Assembly: GCA_008360975.2 (NCBI GenBank)
Contig: CM039211.1
Span: 53,622,600 to 53,686,599 of the forward strand
DNA from: Lichenostomus cassidix
Taxonomy: Eukaryota; Chordata; Aves; Passeriformes; Meliphagidae
Direction of reading: 5' to 3'
Length of the DNA stretch: 64,000 nucleotides
Position 1 is the first letter of the stretch. Every line of letters starts with the position of its first letter. The notes under the pieces were generated by a model, which saw only the letters and a program-made list of their open reading frames with translations, did not search any database and was not told where the DNA came from. A program made the position numbers and the translations under genes. Positions 1-12,490 of the stretch are shown in pieces.

Positions 1-1088
1 GAGGGAATACTAGATTAATGATAATTGTTACCCCAAATTCCTGATGGATCAAAGACAAATCCAGTTTCAAGTTTTCTAAGATGTACCACAGTAAATCAGC
101 ACCACACTAATAAAATATAACAATGCATCATACGTTCCTCTTTGTCAGTTTACATGGTGATGAACCCAGACTGTGAACTGAACAATACACAAGAAGACAT
201 TAACCACCTGCAGTTACAGGTCTGCCTTTCTTACCATAACAAACAGCATCAGTCAGCAGAACATACAGCTGGGCAGTAGAATAATTTTGAATACTTTTGC
301 AGGTGCTTTCCACAGAGGCTTACTCATGTGAGGAGCTCAGGCTATTTAAAAATCTGGATTAACTATCTCTTAAACTAGCAAACGGCTTTCTCCAGCTATG
401 GCAAGGAAGATTCGTATGCTCTTTAAATCCATTTGCAAGAAAACTCTGCATGTTCTGACCGTTATTTAAATACTGGCAGGGCTATGTTTTAATGAGATTT
501 AATTCCTATCTGCATGTAATTTATCACTTAGATTTTCTTCTCCTATCCCTAAACTAGTATAAGATCACTTGAAATTTCCATAACCATTTTACATCAACCA
601 AAAGCAAGACTAAATAAGAAGTTTTATTTTAGCAAAACTGTTCTTATAATTCTACATGTGACAGCAGTCAAAGTAATTGATATACTGTAATATTTTTCTT
701 TCTGTAACGACCAGTTTTCTTTTAAAATCTGGTATTCAGAACCCTGCTTTATACCCCAGCTTTTAGCACTTGTATACTTCCCCACATAAACACACTAAGA
801 GGCCTCAATTATTTACAAATATAGTCTTTCTTTTCCTTAAAATATATGGTGCAAACAGCTTTGTTCATTACTATGCTTCAATGTTGCTAGCTGAAGTACA
901 CCTCTCAGATAGAATTATCTGATGCGAGCAGTTAAGTCCTGACATAGTGAGAGCACAGTATGAGCAGCCAGCATTCTACCACTGTCCACCTAAAAATCTC
1001 ACCACAAGCCTGAAAGACTCTAGAAAAAGGATTACAAGTGGAAGCAAAACCTTCTTGACCTTTAATTTTGCTTCAGGCAAAGGCATCC
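1..1088. other. Intronic sequence, nothing recognised
   Basis: AT-rich sequence with no repeat family, open frame or splice-flanked segment that I can support. Presumed to be MAST4 first-intron DNA (minus-strand gene) from its position downstream of the exon near 42.3 kb. Confidence 0.5.
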
Positions 1089-1500
1089 TGTAATCCCATT
1101 GCGAGGACTAAAAAGACTGATGCCCCGAGACACTTTAGGGTGCCTGTGTGTTGAGGGAAGGGGCAGGTTGTGCCTTGCCCTGCTCTGCACACCCCAGCCC
1201 CCTAGAGCCTGCATCCCAACAGAGCTGCCAATCACCAGCACAGCGGAGGCAATTAGCCCAACTCCTCAGTGGCCAAATGACCACAAGTTCCACCCGGAGG
1301 GGGGGCAAGAGCTGGGGTATTTAAGGCCGAGCACAAGGTACTACACCCTACCTCCTCAGGGAAGTTCTACCTGAACTCCACCAGAACCCAGGAGTTAGCA
1401 GCTATATGCGGGCTCTTCTATATCTCTTCTGTCTTTCCCTCTTTCTCCTTCTTATAATTATCTCTTCTCAGAATTTCTGAATAAATTAAAATCAAACAGG
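1089..1500 (+). mobile_element. Endogenous retrovirus LTR (upstream copy, decayed)
   Basis: This stretch has the order expected of a retroviral LTR. A GC-richer U3-like part is followed by a TATA-like TATTTAA at 1318-1324, about 150 bp of R/U5-like sequence, and an AATAAA poly(A) signal at 1480-1485. About 160 bp (1099-1258) recur in the same orientation at 4846-5011, roughly 85 percent identical by eye, including GGTGCCTGTGTGTTGAGG and the AGAGCTGCCAATCAC block. Two direct copies 3.75 kb apart are what a provirus would leave. I could not fix the ends: no clean TG...CA boundary, primer-binding site or target duplication was found. It could instead be an independent solo insertion. Confidence 0.6.
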
Positions 1501-4500
1501 CTTAGTGTTTACTAAGTTGAATGGGCCAAGTCAACGCTTGGAGAAGTGTTTTATGCTGACTGAATGTTACTACAGTAAAACTTTTGCCCAAGTTCTTTGA
1601 TTTTCTAAAGTTGCCAGTGAAGTTCTTTCTGTTGTTTTGACCTCTTGAATATCAGTATTTCTCCCATGCATCCAATTCGGAGTACATGAACAACTGTAAA
1701 CCCTTTTCAAAACCTCATTGAGCAAGTTGTTTGGGGCCTTACATTTTAAATGGAGTGGTTGGCACAATATTCCTGGGTTGACAAAGAGGTACATTTTGGA
1801 GGTAACTGTTCATCACAGAATAAAAGAAAAGTTAATTTTTGGTCCTAAGTGACATTCTCAGGCAGAAACATAATGGGATTCTACGTAAAGCCTGATCTGT
1901 CCGGCCCTCCAGTTGTAGAGTTTGGAAATTTTTGAAGCTTGTCCTGACCCAGGCAGAGAGATGTGGCCTCAGAAAAACTGGCAAAATCTGCACCTGGTTG
2001 TAGAGAAAATTTAAACTTTGGCAAAAGAAGGGGAAAAAAAAAATCATCCTAAGGGACAAGGCCTGGTATCCACATGGGTGGAGGCTGAACTCAGAAAGAA
2101 ATACGTAGGGGACCAGCAACAGAAAGAGCTGACTGAGTTGCACATTGCCTTGTAGGCTGAAACAATGGCTGGCCTCAAGATGGAGCAACAATTGATAGCC
2201 CAAAAAAAGATAGTGAAAAACCGGAGAAACGAGTTAAACAACTGTGCAAAGCCAAGGAGCTTTGGAGTTGCAAATTAAAACTGCTAAGGTAGGTGTGGAG
2301 AATAAAACAGGGTCTTCAAGCCTGGGGGTAGAGTTGGCCTTCCATGTGACAAAACATGATGCCACTCCCCTCAGCCCTTGGGAGGAATTTGATGCAGCAG
2401 AGCCAAACCTCTCCTCTCCAAATCCTAAACTCTGCCCACCTGTAAAAAACAAGAGGTGGAGAGAAAGGCGGGGCTCCCTGAGCACGATGTCACTGATGTC
2501 TCCTCTCTCCACGTCCTGGAGGAGGGGTTTGATTCAGCAAAGCCAACTCACTCTGCCCCTCACCCAAGCTCTGCCCACTGGCAAAGATGGAATTTCCTCA
2601 ACAGGCAGCAAAGCCAAGCTAAAGATACCTGTTTCTAGAACAGAACTGGTTAAGCTGCAAGGGAAAATGAGCAATTGTTCCAAAGGAAATGAAAGAGAGA
2701 ATGTTTTGAAAATTGCACTAATTGGGGAGGGGGGGGGGAAGTGAAATAAAGCTTTCCAAGCAACCTGTTGTATGAAAAGTTTGGACCTGCTGGACAGGGG
2801 AGACCTTCTCCCTCTGCTCAGTCCAATGTGTGCTAAGATTATTGGGAGTGTGGGACACAGCAGTCTTGCAAACAATGCATGACAAACAGCAGGTCTTCTC
2901 CCATGTTATTGTTATTTATTGCAAAATTTAGGGATCAAGATCAAGAAAACAAACTCTTGGTGCCAGCTCCAAAGAGTGAGCTGGGAGTGTGGCAAATTCA
3001 AATATCCTAAAAAGCTCACTGTAAGTAAATGGAAATTCAGTTTCCGTTCATTTGCAATGATGTTTTGCAAACCGCTGCTACGCTGCTTCCTTCCAGCTCT
3101 ATATCCACCCCGGCAGTGGACACTGAGCCTTGCCTACCACTAAAGTCTGGAGGTGGAACTGCTGCTGCTGGAGAAACCATAACCTTTTGACAAAGAATAC
3201 TTCTATCATTGTGCAAGTTTGTTGTTTTACTTTCACTAATAACTCAATGTTCAAGAATGTCCTCACTAGCCAGAAGACTGGGTGTATGTCCAGAAGTGGA
3301 ATAAAGAGCTGCTTAAGCAGAAGTGGAAAGGACTTTTGACTACCGACACGGCTCTGAGACCTAGAGCCAGAGACTCCAACATTACATGGCAAAAGTCAGC
3401 TCTGGACCAAGAGGAACTGTATTGGACAACAGAGTAAATAGTAAATCTGCTGCAGATGAACCTGCAACAAAATCCTAAACTCTATAATGAAATACATTAA
3501 ATGGTTTATAATTTTTCATTCTTTATCTTTCATTTTCTAAATGCTTTTATCTTGACAGGTTTTAAGATACTTACGTTCATATATGTTTATGTAAGTTTGT
3601 TGCCAGCAGTATTTTAAAATGTTTGTATTTTCTTCCTGGTTGCCACAATGGGTGGAAAAGATTACTGCCTCAATTTAGTTTTGGGAGCTCACATAGGATT
3701 TCATATGGTTACGGAATCAAATGTGTACCTCTTCCTATCTTCTCAGGGCAAAACATGAAATTACTATACCAAGAGAAGTGTGCATAGTAACTGTAAGCAA
3801 TGTGTAAAGCATCACTGTGCAGAAGAAGGGGTTGTTTAACTGTTGGTGGTCCCTGGAAGGAGGGAGAAATGGGCTGACAGAGGAACTCAAGTAGTACCTG
3901 GAAAGTCTTCTCCAGCTGCAGGTGAAAACAGCATAAGTGGTTAAGAAAAGAAGAATGATTCTGGGTTTGAGGACCGCTGTAGGATTTGTAAAGTTGAAAA
4001 GGTCCCTGGGTAATATGATATGCTGAGGAGGTTGGAATATCCCTGGTTTTGTTGTATCTTTGACTCCCACCTGAGAGGCAATCCAGACTATTAGGCAGTA
4101 GAATTTTTATGGAATGTAATTTTCTCATGGTGCCCACTGACCCTACCCTCGTTCCCTGGGTAGAGGTTCTGGGGATCCCTCTGAAATCTGGTTAGCGGGA
4201 GGGATAAGAGTGGTAATCTGAGACATGTATGTTTGTCTGGGTTGTGCTGATACCTGGACTGTAAGACCACAGACTCCAAAAGGCAAGACGGCCTAACTGT
4301 TGATCCTTAGAGTTTGTACAAGGAGCGCAGTGCATTGCACTATCAATAAGCAATAAACAAATAGAAAAATTCCAAAACTGAACTCAGCATGCTACAAGTG
4401 AACTCACTCAGCTTAGAAGTCCAGTAAATATCAAAAATAGTTTTATAGTTTTATAAAACTGTCTAACATTCAAGAACGTTAAACCTCATCAAAAACAGTG

Positions 4501-4834
4501 ATGTCTCAAGAAAGACACAAAGGAAATCACTGACCATTCTACTGGACTCTTTGGTCACTGCAACTGAAAGACTAGTTCATGCACTCTCTCCTGATGGGCG
4601 GATCCTGGTTTGCATCTCACCTTGCCTAAATTTTAGAGCCTCATGGGGTGGGGGGTTATAGCCTGACTACAAGTATTTTAACTATACTTACGCTTTTGAC
4701 TACTGTGATAGCAATTGCCTGTTATATGAATGCCTGTATACTCTCCTCTTCCTTCCTTTCTGCTCTGTCTGGGAGTTTAGGTTCCCATTGCTGGCATGAG
4801 AGGAAAGGTACCACTACTATGGTCCCAGTCAATG
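1501..4834 (+). mobile_element. Degenerate endogenous retrovirus interior
   Basis: The interval lies between two direct LTR-like copies and has no long intact gene, only short frames broken by stops. A lysine/glutamate/glutamine-rich, coiled-coil-like frame runs from about 2045 to 2278 with one internal stop at 2153-2155, in the place where gag would sit. A frame at 2244-2744 follows in a shifted register. Near the far end, just before the second LTR-like copy, is a frame with a strong hydrophobic segment (entered separately). No protease, reverse transcriptase or integrase motif was recognised, so pol is deleted or unrecognisable. The provirus reading is inference from architecture; pairing of two unrelated insertions is the alternative. 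Confidence 0.45.
2045..2278 (+). pseudogene. Broken gag-like coiled-coil frame
   Basis: One reading frame, interrupted by a single TAG at 2153-2155, encodes a run rich in K, E, Q, R and L, with the charged heptad-like character of retroviral gag or another coiled coil. It sits about 550 bp downstream of the LTR poly(A) signal, where gag is expected. There is no Cys-Cys-His-Cys zinc knuckle and no family motif I can name. It ends at a TAA at 2276-2278, and an overlapping frame continues from 2244, which suggests an old frameshift. The gag assignment is tentative and rests mostly on position. Confidence 0.3.
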
Positions 4835-4875
4835 TCTCGAGCCACAGGGCGGTTGTGAGAGACTGGAAAGACTGA
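4648..4875 (+). pseudogene. Env-like C-terminal membrane segment next to LTR
   Basis: This 75-codon frame opens with a glycine-rich stretch. It then has about 22 uninterrupted hydrophobic residues (positions 6-27, rich in L, I, T and V), then cysteines, then a short polar tail. A single helix followed by a short cytoplasmic tail, ending where the second LTR-like copy begins, is the arrangement of a retroviral envelope transmembrane subunit. The surface subunit, furin site, fusion peptide and CX6CC motif were not seen upstream, so the gene is a truncated relic. A chance hydrophobic frame in AT-rich DNA is possible. Confidence 0.35.
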
Positions 4876-5020
4876 TGTCTCGAGACATTTTGGGGTGCCT
4901 GTGTGTTGAGGAAATGGGCAGGGTGGGCCTTGTCCTGCCCTGCACACCCCAGCACCCTAGAGCCTGTATCCCAGCCCAAAAGAGCTGCCAATCACTGGCA
5001 CAGTGGAGGCAATGCCCCAC
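4835..5020 (+). mobile_element. Partial LTR-like copy (downstream)
   Basis: This is homologous by eye to 1099-1258, same orientation. Similarity covers the U3-like part only and fades after the GTGGAGGCAATG block near 5015. The TATA-like and poly(A)-signal parts of the upstream copy are not clearly present, so this copy is 3'-truncated or has diverged. An A/G-rich patch at 4798-4808 could be a remnant polypurine tract, but it is some 35 bp from the detectable homology. Confidence 0.55.
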
Positions 5021-5289
5021 ACTCCACCTCTGGAGTCCCTAGCCCATTTGTAAATTTATTCAATCCCATAGAAAAAGTCAGGTTCATCCCTGCCATACTT
5101 AGCAGATGATTCTTTACTCCTCATGTTCCAGTATATATGCCCAGCATGTGTTTATGTGTTTCTCTTCCCATTCTATGAAGGAAAAAAAAAAGAAAACGCA
5201 ACTCTGACTGGCTTAGATGACAGTACCATCTTCCAGTCTTCCTGTTGCTAAGGAAAGCAAGTAACACTTTCTGTCTTATGCAGAAATCT

Positions 5290-5745
5290 CCCACAGTCTA
5301 TCTCACCAGCCCTTCTTCCCACATGATCCCACCTGAACATATATGACCATAAATGTATGCAGTATTCCAGAGGAAATCTAACCAGGACATTGTACAGTGG
5401 CATGAAATCTTCCCAAATTAAATTGAAAATTACTTCCTTTGTACATCTTCGGAGATTTCATTTTCAAAGCTGCACTAGACTGGTCCTTGCAAACATCATC
5501 TTATCCAGAAAATGCAGTCAGAGTCTTACCTAAACTCCTTATATTAGTTGAGTTCACAGTTTATCACAGACATTTCTGTTATAGATTCTCCAGCACAAAA
5601 TGCTGTATATTGCAATATAATTTCATACTTTTTTATTCCAGTCCTTTAGATCATTCACTCACTTCATCACAATGCTATTTCATACTGGATGTCTTCCAAA
5701 TTTGTATCAGCTACAGTAATTTTATGCCAATGTCACTTATGAGAA
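5290..5745 (-). mobile_element. Very old CR1-type LINE relic
   Basis: The plus strand retains landmarks of the complement of CR1-like reverse-transcriptase sequence in the right order. These are a GCAGTATTCCAGAGG-like block at about 5360 followed by ACATTGTACAGTGGCATGAA, a CATCATCTTATCCA-like block at about 5496, a TTTAGATCATTCACT-like block at about 5645, and GGATGTCTTCCAAATTTGTATCAGCTACAG at about 5687. The last block corresponds to the 'AGCTTGGTATCATCTGCAAA' region of amniote CR1. The match is diffuse, as expected for an ancient copy. The assignment is from remembered consensus blocks and needs a profile search. Confidence 0.45.
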
Positions 5746-7957
5746 GAATAAAAAGGTTTGGCCTCAAAAACAAAACGTGAGGACTCTGCTGATAACCTCG
5801 ACTCCTACTTTGTAGTATTCCTCATTTTAGCAGAAGCCCTGTCTTTATTCCTTTTATCCCCTTTAACAACTTCCTACTTATCTTAGAATTCTTGTCCTAG
5901 TCATCTCAGTGGCACCACAAAGGATATTATTAAAATACAGACAAAAAGAATTGACAGCATTGCTCCTAACAGCTAAATCTTGCTCCTTCAGCAGACACAA
6001 TTAAAAAGCACCACGTGTGACTATTAATCATGAGGGGTTAGTATCACCCACATGAACAAGCTCCTGTGACTACTGAGGTGGGGACACCTGAATGCCCTGA
6101 CTTGCTGAGATTATAATCATTCACTTTGCAGGCTGGGTGGTGCAGATGACCTGCCTACATGGCATCAGGCAGTCAGTTAGAAAAGTCCATTAATGCCTGA
6201 GCACCAGGTACCATCCAAGCTAATGCTGCAACTCTTAAGTTTCCCACAATTCTCAATGCATTCAACAGCTCATAGGAAAATTAAAAGTACTTTTCAGCAG
6301 GTTTAAAAGCTTCCAGCCCAAATATTAAAGGCAAAGGATGTCTGGACAACTAACCTAAGACAGTTGCTAATAATTATGAAATTACCACAGAAATTACCTG
6401 GCATGTTTTCTATTTTTGCAAGAAACAGAAAAGCTTTATGTAGTGAAAGCTGATACTGTGTGATCTTTACACATGTGCATGAGGCACAGTGAGAGACTGG
6501 CTGCAAACTGAAGTCTGACTTTCCAGACACAAACTGCCTCTGCAAGTAGCTACAGATCCTGCATAGAGAAAAATGGGATCACATATATTGTATTAGTAAT
6601 TAACATACATAACAGAGATATTTAGTATCTGCTGTACATATTGTCTTTTTCCTGTCACTTTTATGATCCTCAGTCTCAGATCTTCTCTGTGTGCTCCCAA
6701 GCCTTGGACTACTTACTGCTCCAGTAACTCCTTACTGTAGCCCAGGAGCTTTTAAGGTCGCTGTTGCTTACAAACAAATCTGCCCCTTCTCCAACAGGTG
6801 CTAATTATGCACTACTTGCACTCTGCACAGTTTATTTACTTCATCAGTGTGGTGCTGTCTCACTGCCTCTCCTTCCCATCCTACATGAATCTGACTGGGA
6901 TGGTAAGGCTAACAGTTAAAAAATTACATGTAAGTATTCAGTATTTGTCCAGATCAGCTTGCATCTATAAAGATTAACAACAAACTCCTATGTAGGAACA
7001 ATGCAGAGCAAACAATGAAAACTGAGGGGTAGCAGGCAATTTCCCTGAGATATTTCCCTGAGAGATCTCTGTATGGCTTTCTCATATGGGTCTATTATTA
7101 TTATTACTGTAAACCTGGGCCACTGGTACTCCTCAAATAACATCTATCTAAACTAGAGAACAGCTGGTGCCTCCAGCTATGACTGCATCTGGGAGCAAAA
7201 CAGAACTACAACAAAGAACATTGGTATAAAGTGCACCTTGAATAAGTATGATTACATTCAAGATGCTCTTCCTCTAAAATAGAGCAATCCTATTAACATC
7301 CAATCTGTTTTGGCTAACTCAAATACAGTTTATTATTAAATACCTGAGCTACCTGAGATCTTCAGGAGATCTGAAGTAATGGCACATCATTTCCAAAGGT
7401 ACAAACCTCTAAATGATTGCTCTGCAGATATTACAGATGAAAACATTCTTGAGCAAAGCCACAGATACTTGCAAGAGTGCTGATGCAGTGCTCTCTAAGA
7501 GGTTTCCACCTTGAGATTCTGCAACACGCCTTCACTCACTTTGCCACATTTGACACAGAGGATTCATAGCACTTTTCTGCCCTCAGAGATGGAAGGTCTT
7601 GGGGGAAAAAAACACAAGTAGCTTAAACTAGTCATCCCATTAAAAGCCATCTCAAGTATGACATAGACACAGAGGTAACTATGTATGTATTTTGCTTGCT
7701 CTCAAGAAGCAATTAATTAATGCCAACAGGAAATGTTGGGGAATCCAAGGGTGTTCTCAAAAGGAATGAAAATACTTCAGATGCCTCTGGGGCAAAGAAT
7801 TACCAATCAATGCCAACAATCACACTAGAAATATACACAAAGCCCAGGACAACAGTAAAGACTATCAAGATAGTAACTAAATAAATTGATCCTGGGTGGA
7901 TTTTCACGAATGTGACAATATTGACTCCATTCAACTTGAATAGTCTGGAGTAAAGGG
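5746..7957. other. Intronic sequence, nothing recognised
   Basis: No gene or repeat family is supportable. A small local duplication, TTTCCCTGAGA-TATTTCCCTGAGAG, occurs around 7040-7065. Confidence 0.5.
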
Positions 7958-8591
7958 TATACCGATTTTGGCTGGGATGGAATTTTCTTCTTAGTTATGG
8001 GCACAGTGCTGTGTTTTGGATTCAGCATGAAATTAATGTGGGTAGCACACTGATGATTTAGTTGTTGCTGAGCAGTGCTTCCCCTAAGTCAAGGATTTTT
8101 CAGTGTCTCATTCCCTGGCAGGGAGCACAGGCACAAGACACTGAGAGGGAGCACAGCCAGGAGAGCTGACCTGAGCAGGCCAAAGGGATGTTCCAAACCA
8201 GAGAACATCATGCCTGGGATGTAAACTGTGGGGAGCTGGCCAGGAGGGGCTGGTTACTGCTGAGGGGCTGGCCAGGAGGGGCTGGACATTGGTGAGCAGC
8301 TGGTTAGTGATTGCACTGTGCATCACTTGTTTCTTTTGGGTATTATACCCCAATCTCTCCTTGTCATTAAAATTATCGTTGTTATTATTATCTTCAGTAG
8401 TAAAATTGTAATTACTTTGTTTTGTTTCAGTTATTAAACTGTTCTAATCTCAACTCACTAGTTTTACTTTTCAGTTTTTACTAATTTTTCTTCCTGTTTT
8501 AGGGGGATGGTGTGAGCGGGGAGCAGCTGCAAGGTACTTAGCTGTTACTGCAGGTCTTTATCCCTTTGTTGGGCTTTAACCCCAGCTGGCA
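7958..8591 (+). mobile_element. Solo LTR of an avian endogenous retrovirus
   Basis: The left end reads CGATTTTGGCTGGGATGGAATTTTCTTC, the usual opening of a large bird ERV LTR class (TGTCCTGGTTTTGGCTGGGAT...), with the leading TG decayed to TA. Further landmarks of the class follow in order: GTGCTGTGTTTTGGATTCAG, TTGCTGAGCAGTGCTT, GAGAGCTGACCTGAGCAGGCCAAAGGGATGTTCCA, an ATTAAA signal at 8433-8438, and CTAATCTCAACTCACTAGTTTTACTTTTCAG. The right end is GGGCTTTAACCCCAGCTGGCA. No retroviral interior adjoins either side, so it is a solo LTR. Flanking bases (AAGGG and AGTAA) do not form an evident target duplication. An internal direct duplication of GGGCTGGCCAGGAGGGGCTGG lies at about 8232-8284. 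Confidence 0.8.
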
Positions 8592-11500
8592 AGTAAGATG
8601 GCACAAACATTAAACACCTAGTCTATTTAAATAAAAGCAATTAATGGAACTCTTTTTATTAAGTGCAACATCAGGCTCTCCCTAGAGATGGATGGAGCTC
8701 CTAAAAGGAGGGAGTTCAGTAGTGGGATCCATTACCCCAAAAAAAATGGACCTGTCAGAAAAACTATTGATGGGATGAAAGAAGCCAAAATGGTTTTAAA
8801 AAGGCATGAACAATAAGGGTCTCACATAATCTATCCATTTTTCCGTGTGAATGACTCAACCCATAACAGATGACGTCTTTCATTTTCCTGTTTCATGGAT
8901 TAAGGAAAGTGCCGAACAAGGAACTTTCTACAACCAAAGGAAAGTGACTTCAGAATATGTCCAGACCTTGAAAGCAACCTAAGAGATCTCCCTGCCAATT
9001 TCTCACCTTGAAGCAAATGTGATTGTTTGTAAAACTATGTCAGAGGGTATATATGGCAGGGCAATCTGATGCCAGTCTGACATATCAAGCCCAAGGTCAG
9101 TTAAACTGCCAAGACATGAAAAGCCAGTGAAATGTAATCTTCCAGCATAAGAACAGAAATAATTGAATATCATAATTTCTGTCCTAAAATGCTATTGAGT
9201 ACTATTTCCAAGCGTATTTCCAAGCAAAAACATGTTTCTAATAACATTTGAACGAGAACCACCAGACAGAATTCTACTTGACCCAGGACTCAGCTGGCTG
9301 ACATGAACGTTCTGACTCTCTGTACTCAAAATAGCTCCTCTTCCTACTACAGAGGACCTGTAATACCCTACCTCTCCTTGCTCCAGAAGAGGAAAATTCT
9401 TTGTTTTAAACGGTGCCCTTGAGGACCCCAAGGAATGGGAAGGTAAGATGAAGGGCCTAGAGCCTTGTAAAGTGACCACACATCTTCACCAGTGCTTTTG
9501 ACTTTACTCACAGAAGCACATTAGGCTTTTTCTAAAGCAGGAAGCAAAGTAACAAAACCAGACACAATAGAAGTAAGAGAAAAGGGGACAGAGAATAACA
9601 CCCAGTGCACATATAAAGATGCTGAGAAGGTAAAGCAGGAATGAAGCAGTCAGGAAAGTTAACAGTCTGGGTTTGTCCTCTCTCCTACACCCAAAAGGAC
9701 TGCTGCACAGAACTGAGTGAGAAAAGAATAATCCATCAAAAGGTGCAACATGAGGAAGCTAAATGTTTCTAGGATAGGTAAACTGAAAGAGTCCTCAATG
9801 GCTAAAGTTCCTAGCTTTTTCACCAGTTAGAGGGAGTCCTTTAAAAGGCAGATCCAAGAATAAGTATTTTCTTTTGACAGCCCAGTGACTAGAAATTGCG
9901 CAATGGTCTCACAAAGTTACATCAGCTGTTAGCAGTTGTGCAGCCTGATCCTGAGCCTGCACTCACCTGGGCAGATTGCTTGCATGAAACTGAACTCTGA
10001 CAACATGCAAGAAAAACTCCTCTAGAGCAGGTGCTCTCCAATGTCCTCCATATTCTGCATAATCTCACTAGGACGTATTTGCCAAAAATGCATGTTATTA
10101 CCACACTTCAGCCAATGAATAAACCTTTTTTCAGTAAATGCAAGCACTGATACTTTGCTGCACATACAGCTGGCTATGTGCTCCTCAGGGACTGGAAGCT
10201 CTTTTGTTTGCTTCTCCCTCTTCTATTGATTCCTCCTCCAAAAGCAAATGTTAGTAAGAAACATGTGAAAGTTTTAGAGGATCATCTACAGTCTCTCTGA
10301 GACTTAAAGCTTGAGGTACATGTTCCTGGTGGATGATCTGGCTGTAAAGTAGCAGGCTGTAAAGTAAAAACTTTCAATTTAAAGAACTTTTATCAGAGAA
10401 ACTCAGAATCAAAAAAGACCCTAAAATCATTCTATAGTTGGACAGCAGATACCTAACAATGGTGCCAAGGAGGCCTCTCTGACTTGGAGTAATTCCTCTC
10501 AGCAAGGACTGCCAAGAAGAATAAGCCCAGCAAACTGTACAGCACACACAGTCTCCTGCCACATCCCTCTACTACACTTTGCAAGGAAACAGGCCTTCAA
10601 TGCAGGCCACCACAAAAGCAGGGAGGCAACTTGAGTGTGCAGAAGCCAGTGCAGTTTAATACCTGGCAGCTCTGACAACACAGAAATACAGGATCACTAT
10701 AAATCCAGCCTCTTAAGTCTGACATTACCATGGATTTATAGACATTAAAGACTTGAAACACTGAACTCCGACTGCATACATCGAGGAACGTTTGTAACTT
10801 AGGAAATTTGCATCTTTTTTTATTTGCTTCGATTAGGATGACATTCACAGGGATTTGATGTACTGACTCATCTAGGCACACTAGCCAGCTGAGCTAGGAG
10901 CCTATGGTTGTGTGAATATTTACTATAATTAGCCATTTGCAGAAGCAAGCTTGTAACAGAGCTGGCCATACACGTCAAATTTTCATCACATAGATGAGAT
11001 ATACTAGTGCTGCACAAGTGTCTAGCCTTCATAAGTATCCAAATAAGACAACCTACTGTATCCTGAGTAATGGGAGAAGTTGTCAAATTTCTGTAATACG
11101 TTTTTGAATACACAGTACATACTGCTGAGTTTATGGAAAAGAACCACTTGCACTTAATCTGTCTTTTTACTTATAGAATTGGTTTCCAACCTTCAGAGTC
11201 CCTTGACAACAGCTGTAACATCAGTAACATTATTTCACCTTTATTGTTTGAGAAATTAATTCAAAAAATGAAGTAACTTGCTGAAAACCCAACTCCACTG
11301 CCAGACAGGAACTTTCCAGCATTTATCAAATGCACAACATATATCTAGATCCCAGGTAACATGAGCTAGTCAGTCCATACTTACAGGTTTATTAGGCACC
11401 GTCGGCCTAAGCTTTCCATTTCCAAACAGGTAAAATAGTCACTTACAGCAGCAGAAGCACCAGAAAAAGCATTGTTATTACTTTCCTCTAGTCAGCACAG

Positions 11501-12394
11501 CTCAGCCAAAGACACTTTTTTAAGGTGACCACAAATCTGCTCTCCCAAATGGAAATTTCTGCATTTGGGAGACCCAAAATGGGATCCCAAACATTCCAAC
11601 ATTTAAATTTTCAGTTTTAAAACAGTGCACCACGTTTTACTTTGTCTCTTTTAAATGCTCTGCTGTCTTGAACTTTTCAGGAATTTTCATGTTGCCTGGA
11701 TTCCTAGTTGTAACAGCTGCTTCTGAGAGTGAAAATCACCACCATATTTTCTCTAACAATGTTGCTTCCACAAGAAGACTAGAGATGCCTTAATATACTC
11801 AAAAAATTCATGTGAAACTCTGCGTCTTCTTGTTTCGCATCTGAGAGCAGTTCTCCAAACTATTCAGTGTCATTGACTACATAAGGACTAGTATGGGGCT
11901 TTCATTTTACCCTGTAGTTACAGCCAATGCACCCCCAAAAATAAAAGGGCAATAAACCTTCGTGAAAATGTGACTTGATATGCTAAAAATGTTCCTTTTC
12001 AAAAATTAGGATAATTATTATAAATAAAACATTTATTTATGGGCATTCATTCAAGCTTTAAGTGTTTCATGTGCTTTAGAAGAAAAACAAAATTATCATC
12101 AATTTATTGCCATGCAAAGTGAAGCACAGCAACCACCAGCAAATTACCCAACACTATAAACCCTGGGGAGAAAAAGTATGAGGAACAGAATGTAACACAG
12201 ACTCTACTACCTTCACTATGTGGTGAGAGAAAATCTATCAGAATGCAGGGTGGGGAAATAAAAAATAACTACCCGATATTTTTGGACCACTCCTGATCAT
12301 AACTCAGGATTCACGAATCTAAATGTAAAACAAAAATTTGGATGGAATGACATGCAACTTTTAGCTATTGCAAACAGTGAAAAGAACAGTAGAG
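8592..12394. other. Intronic sequence, nothing firmly recognised
   Basis: AT-rich sequence without a recognised repeat or gene. A short plus-strand segment at 9386-9441 has a CTCCAG acceptor-like left edge and an AAG|GTAAGA donor-like right edge, but at 56 bp it is weak evidence for an exon. Confidence 0.5.
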
Positions 12395-12490
12395 TGTGTT
12401 TTCCTACAATTATATAGACAATTATAATACAATTTTCCTACAATTATATATATTATATATTAATAATAATTTTATAATAGCAGTAATAAC
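12395..12490. repeat. AT-rich low-complexity tract
   Basis: Degenerate ATTATA/TAATAA sequence, including TTATATATATTATATATTAATAATAA. Simple low-complexity DNA. Confidence 0.8.

Noticed and set aside
3709..4137. Overlapping minus-strand frames of 142 and 111 codons
   Set aside because: They lie opposite the orientation of the decayed provirus interior, show no domain and have no splice support.
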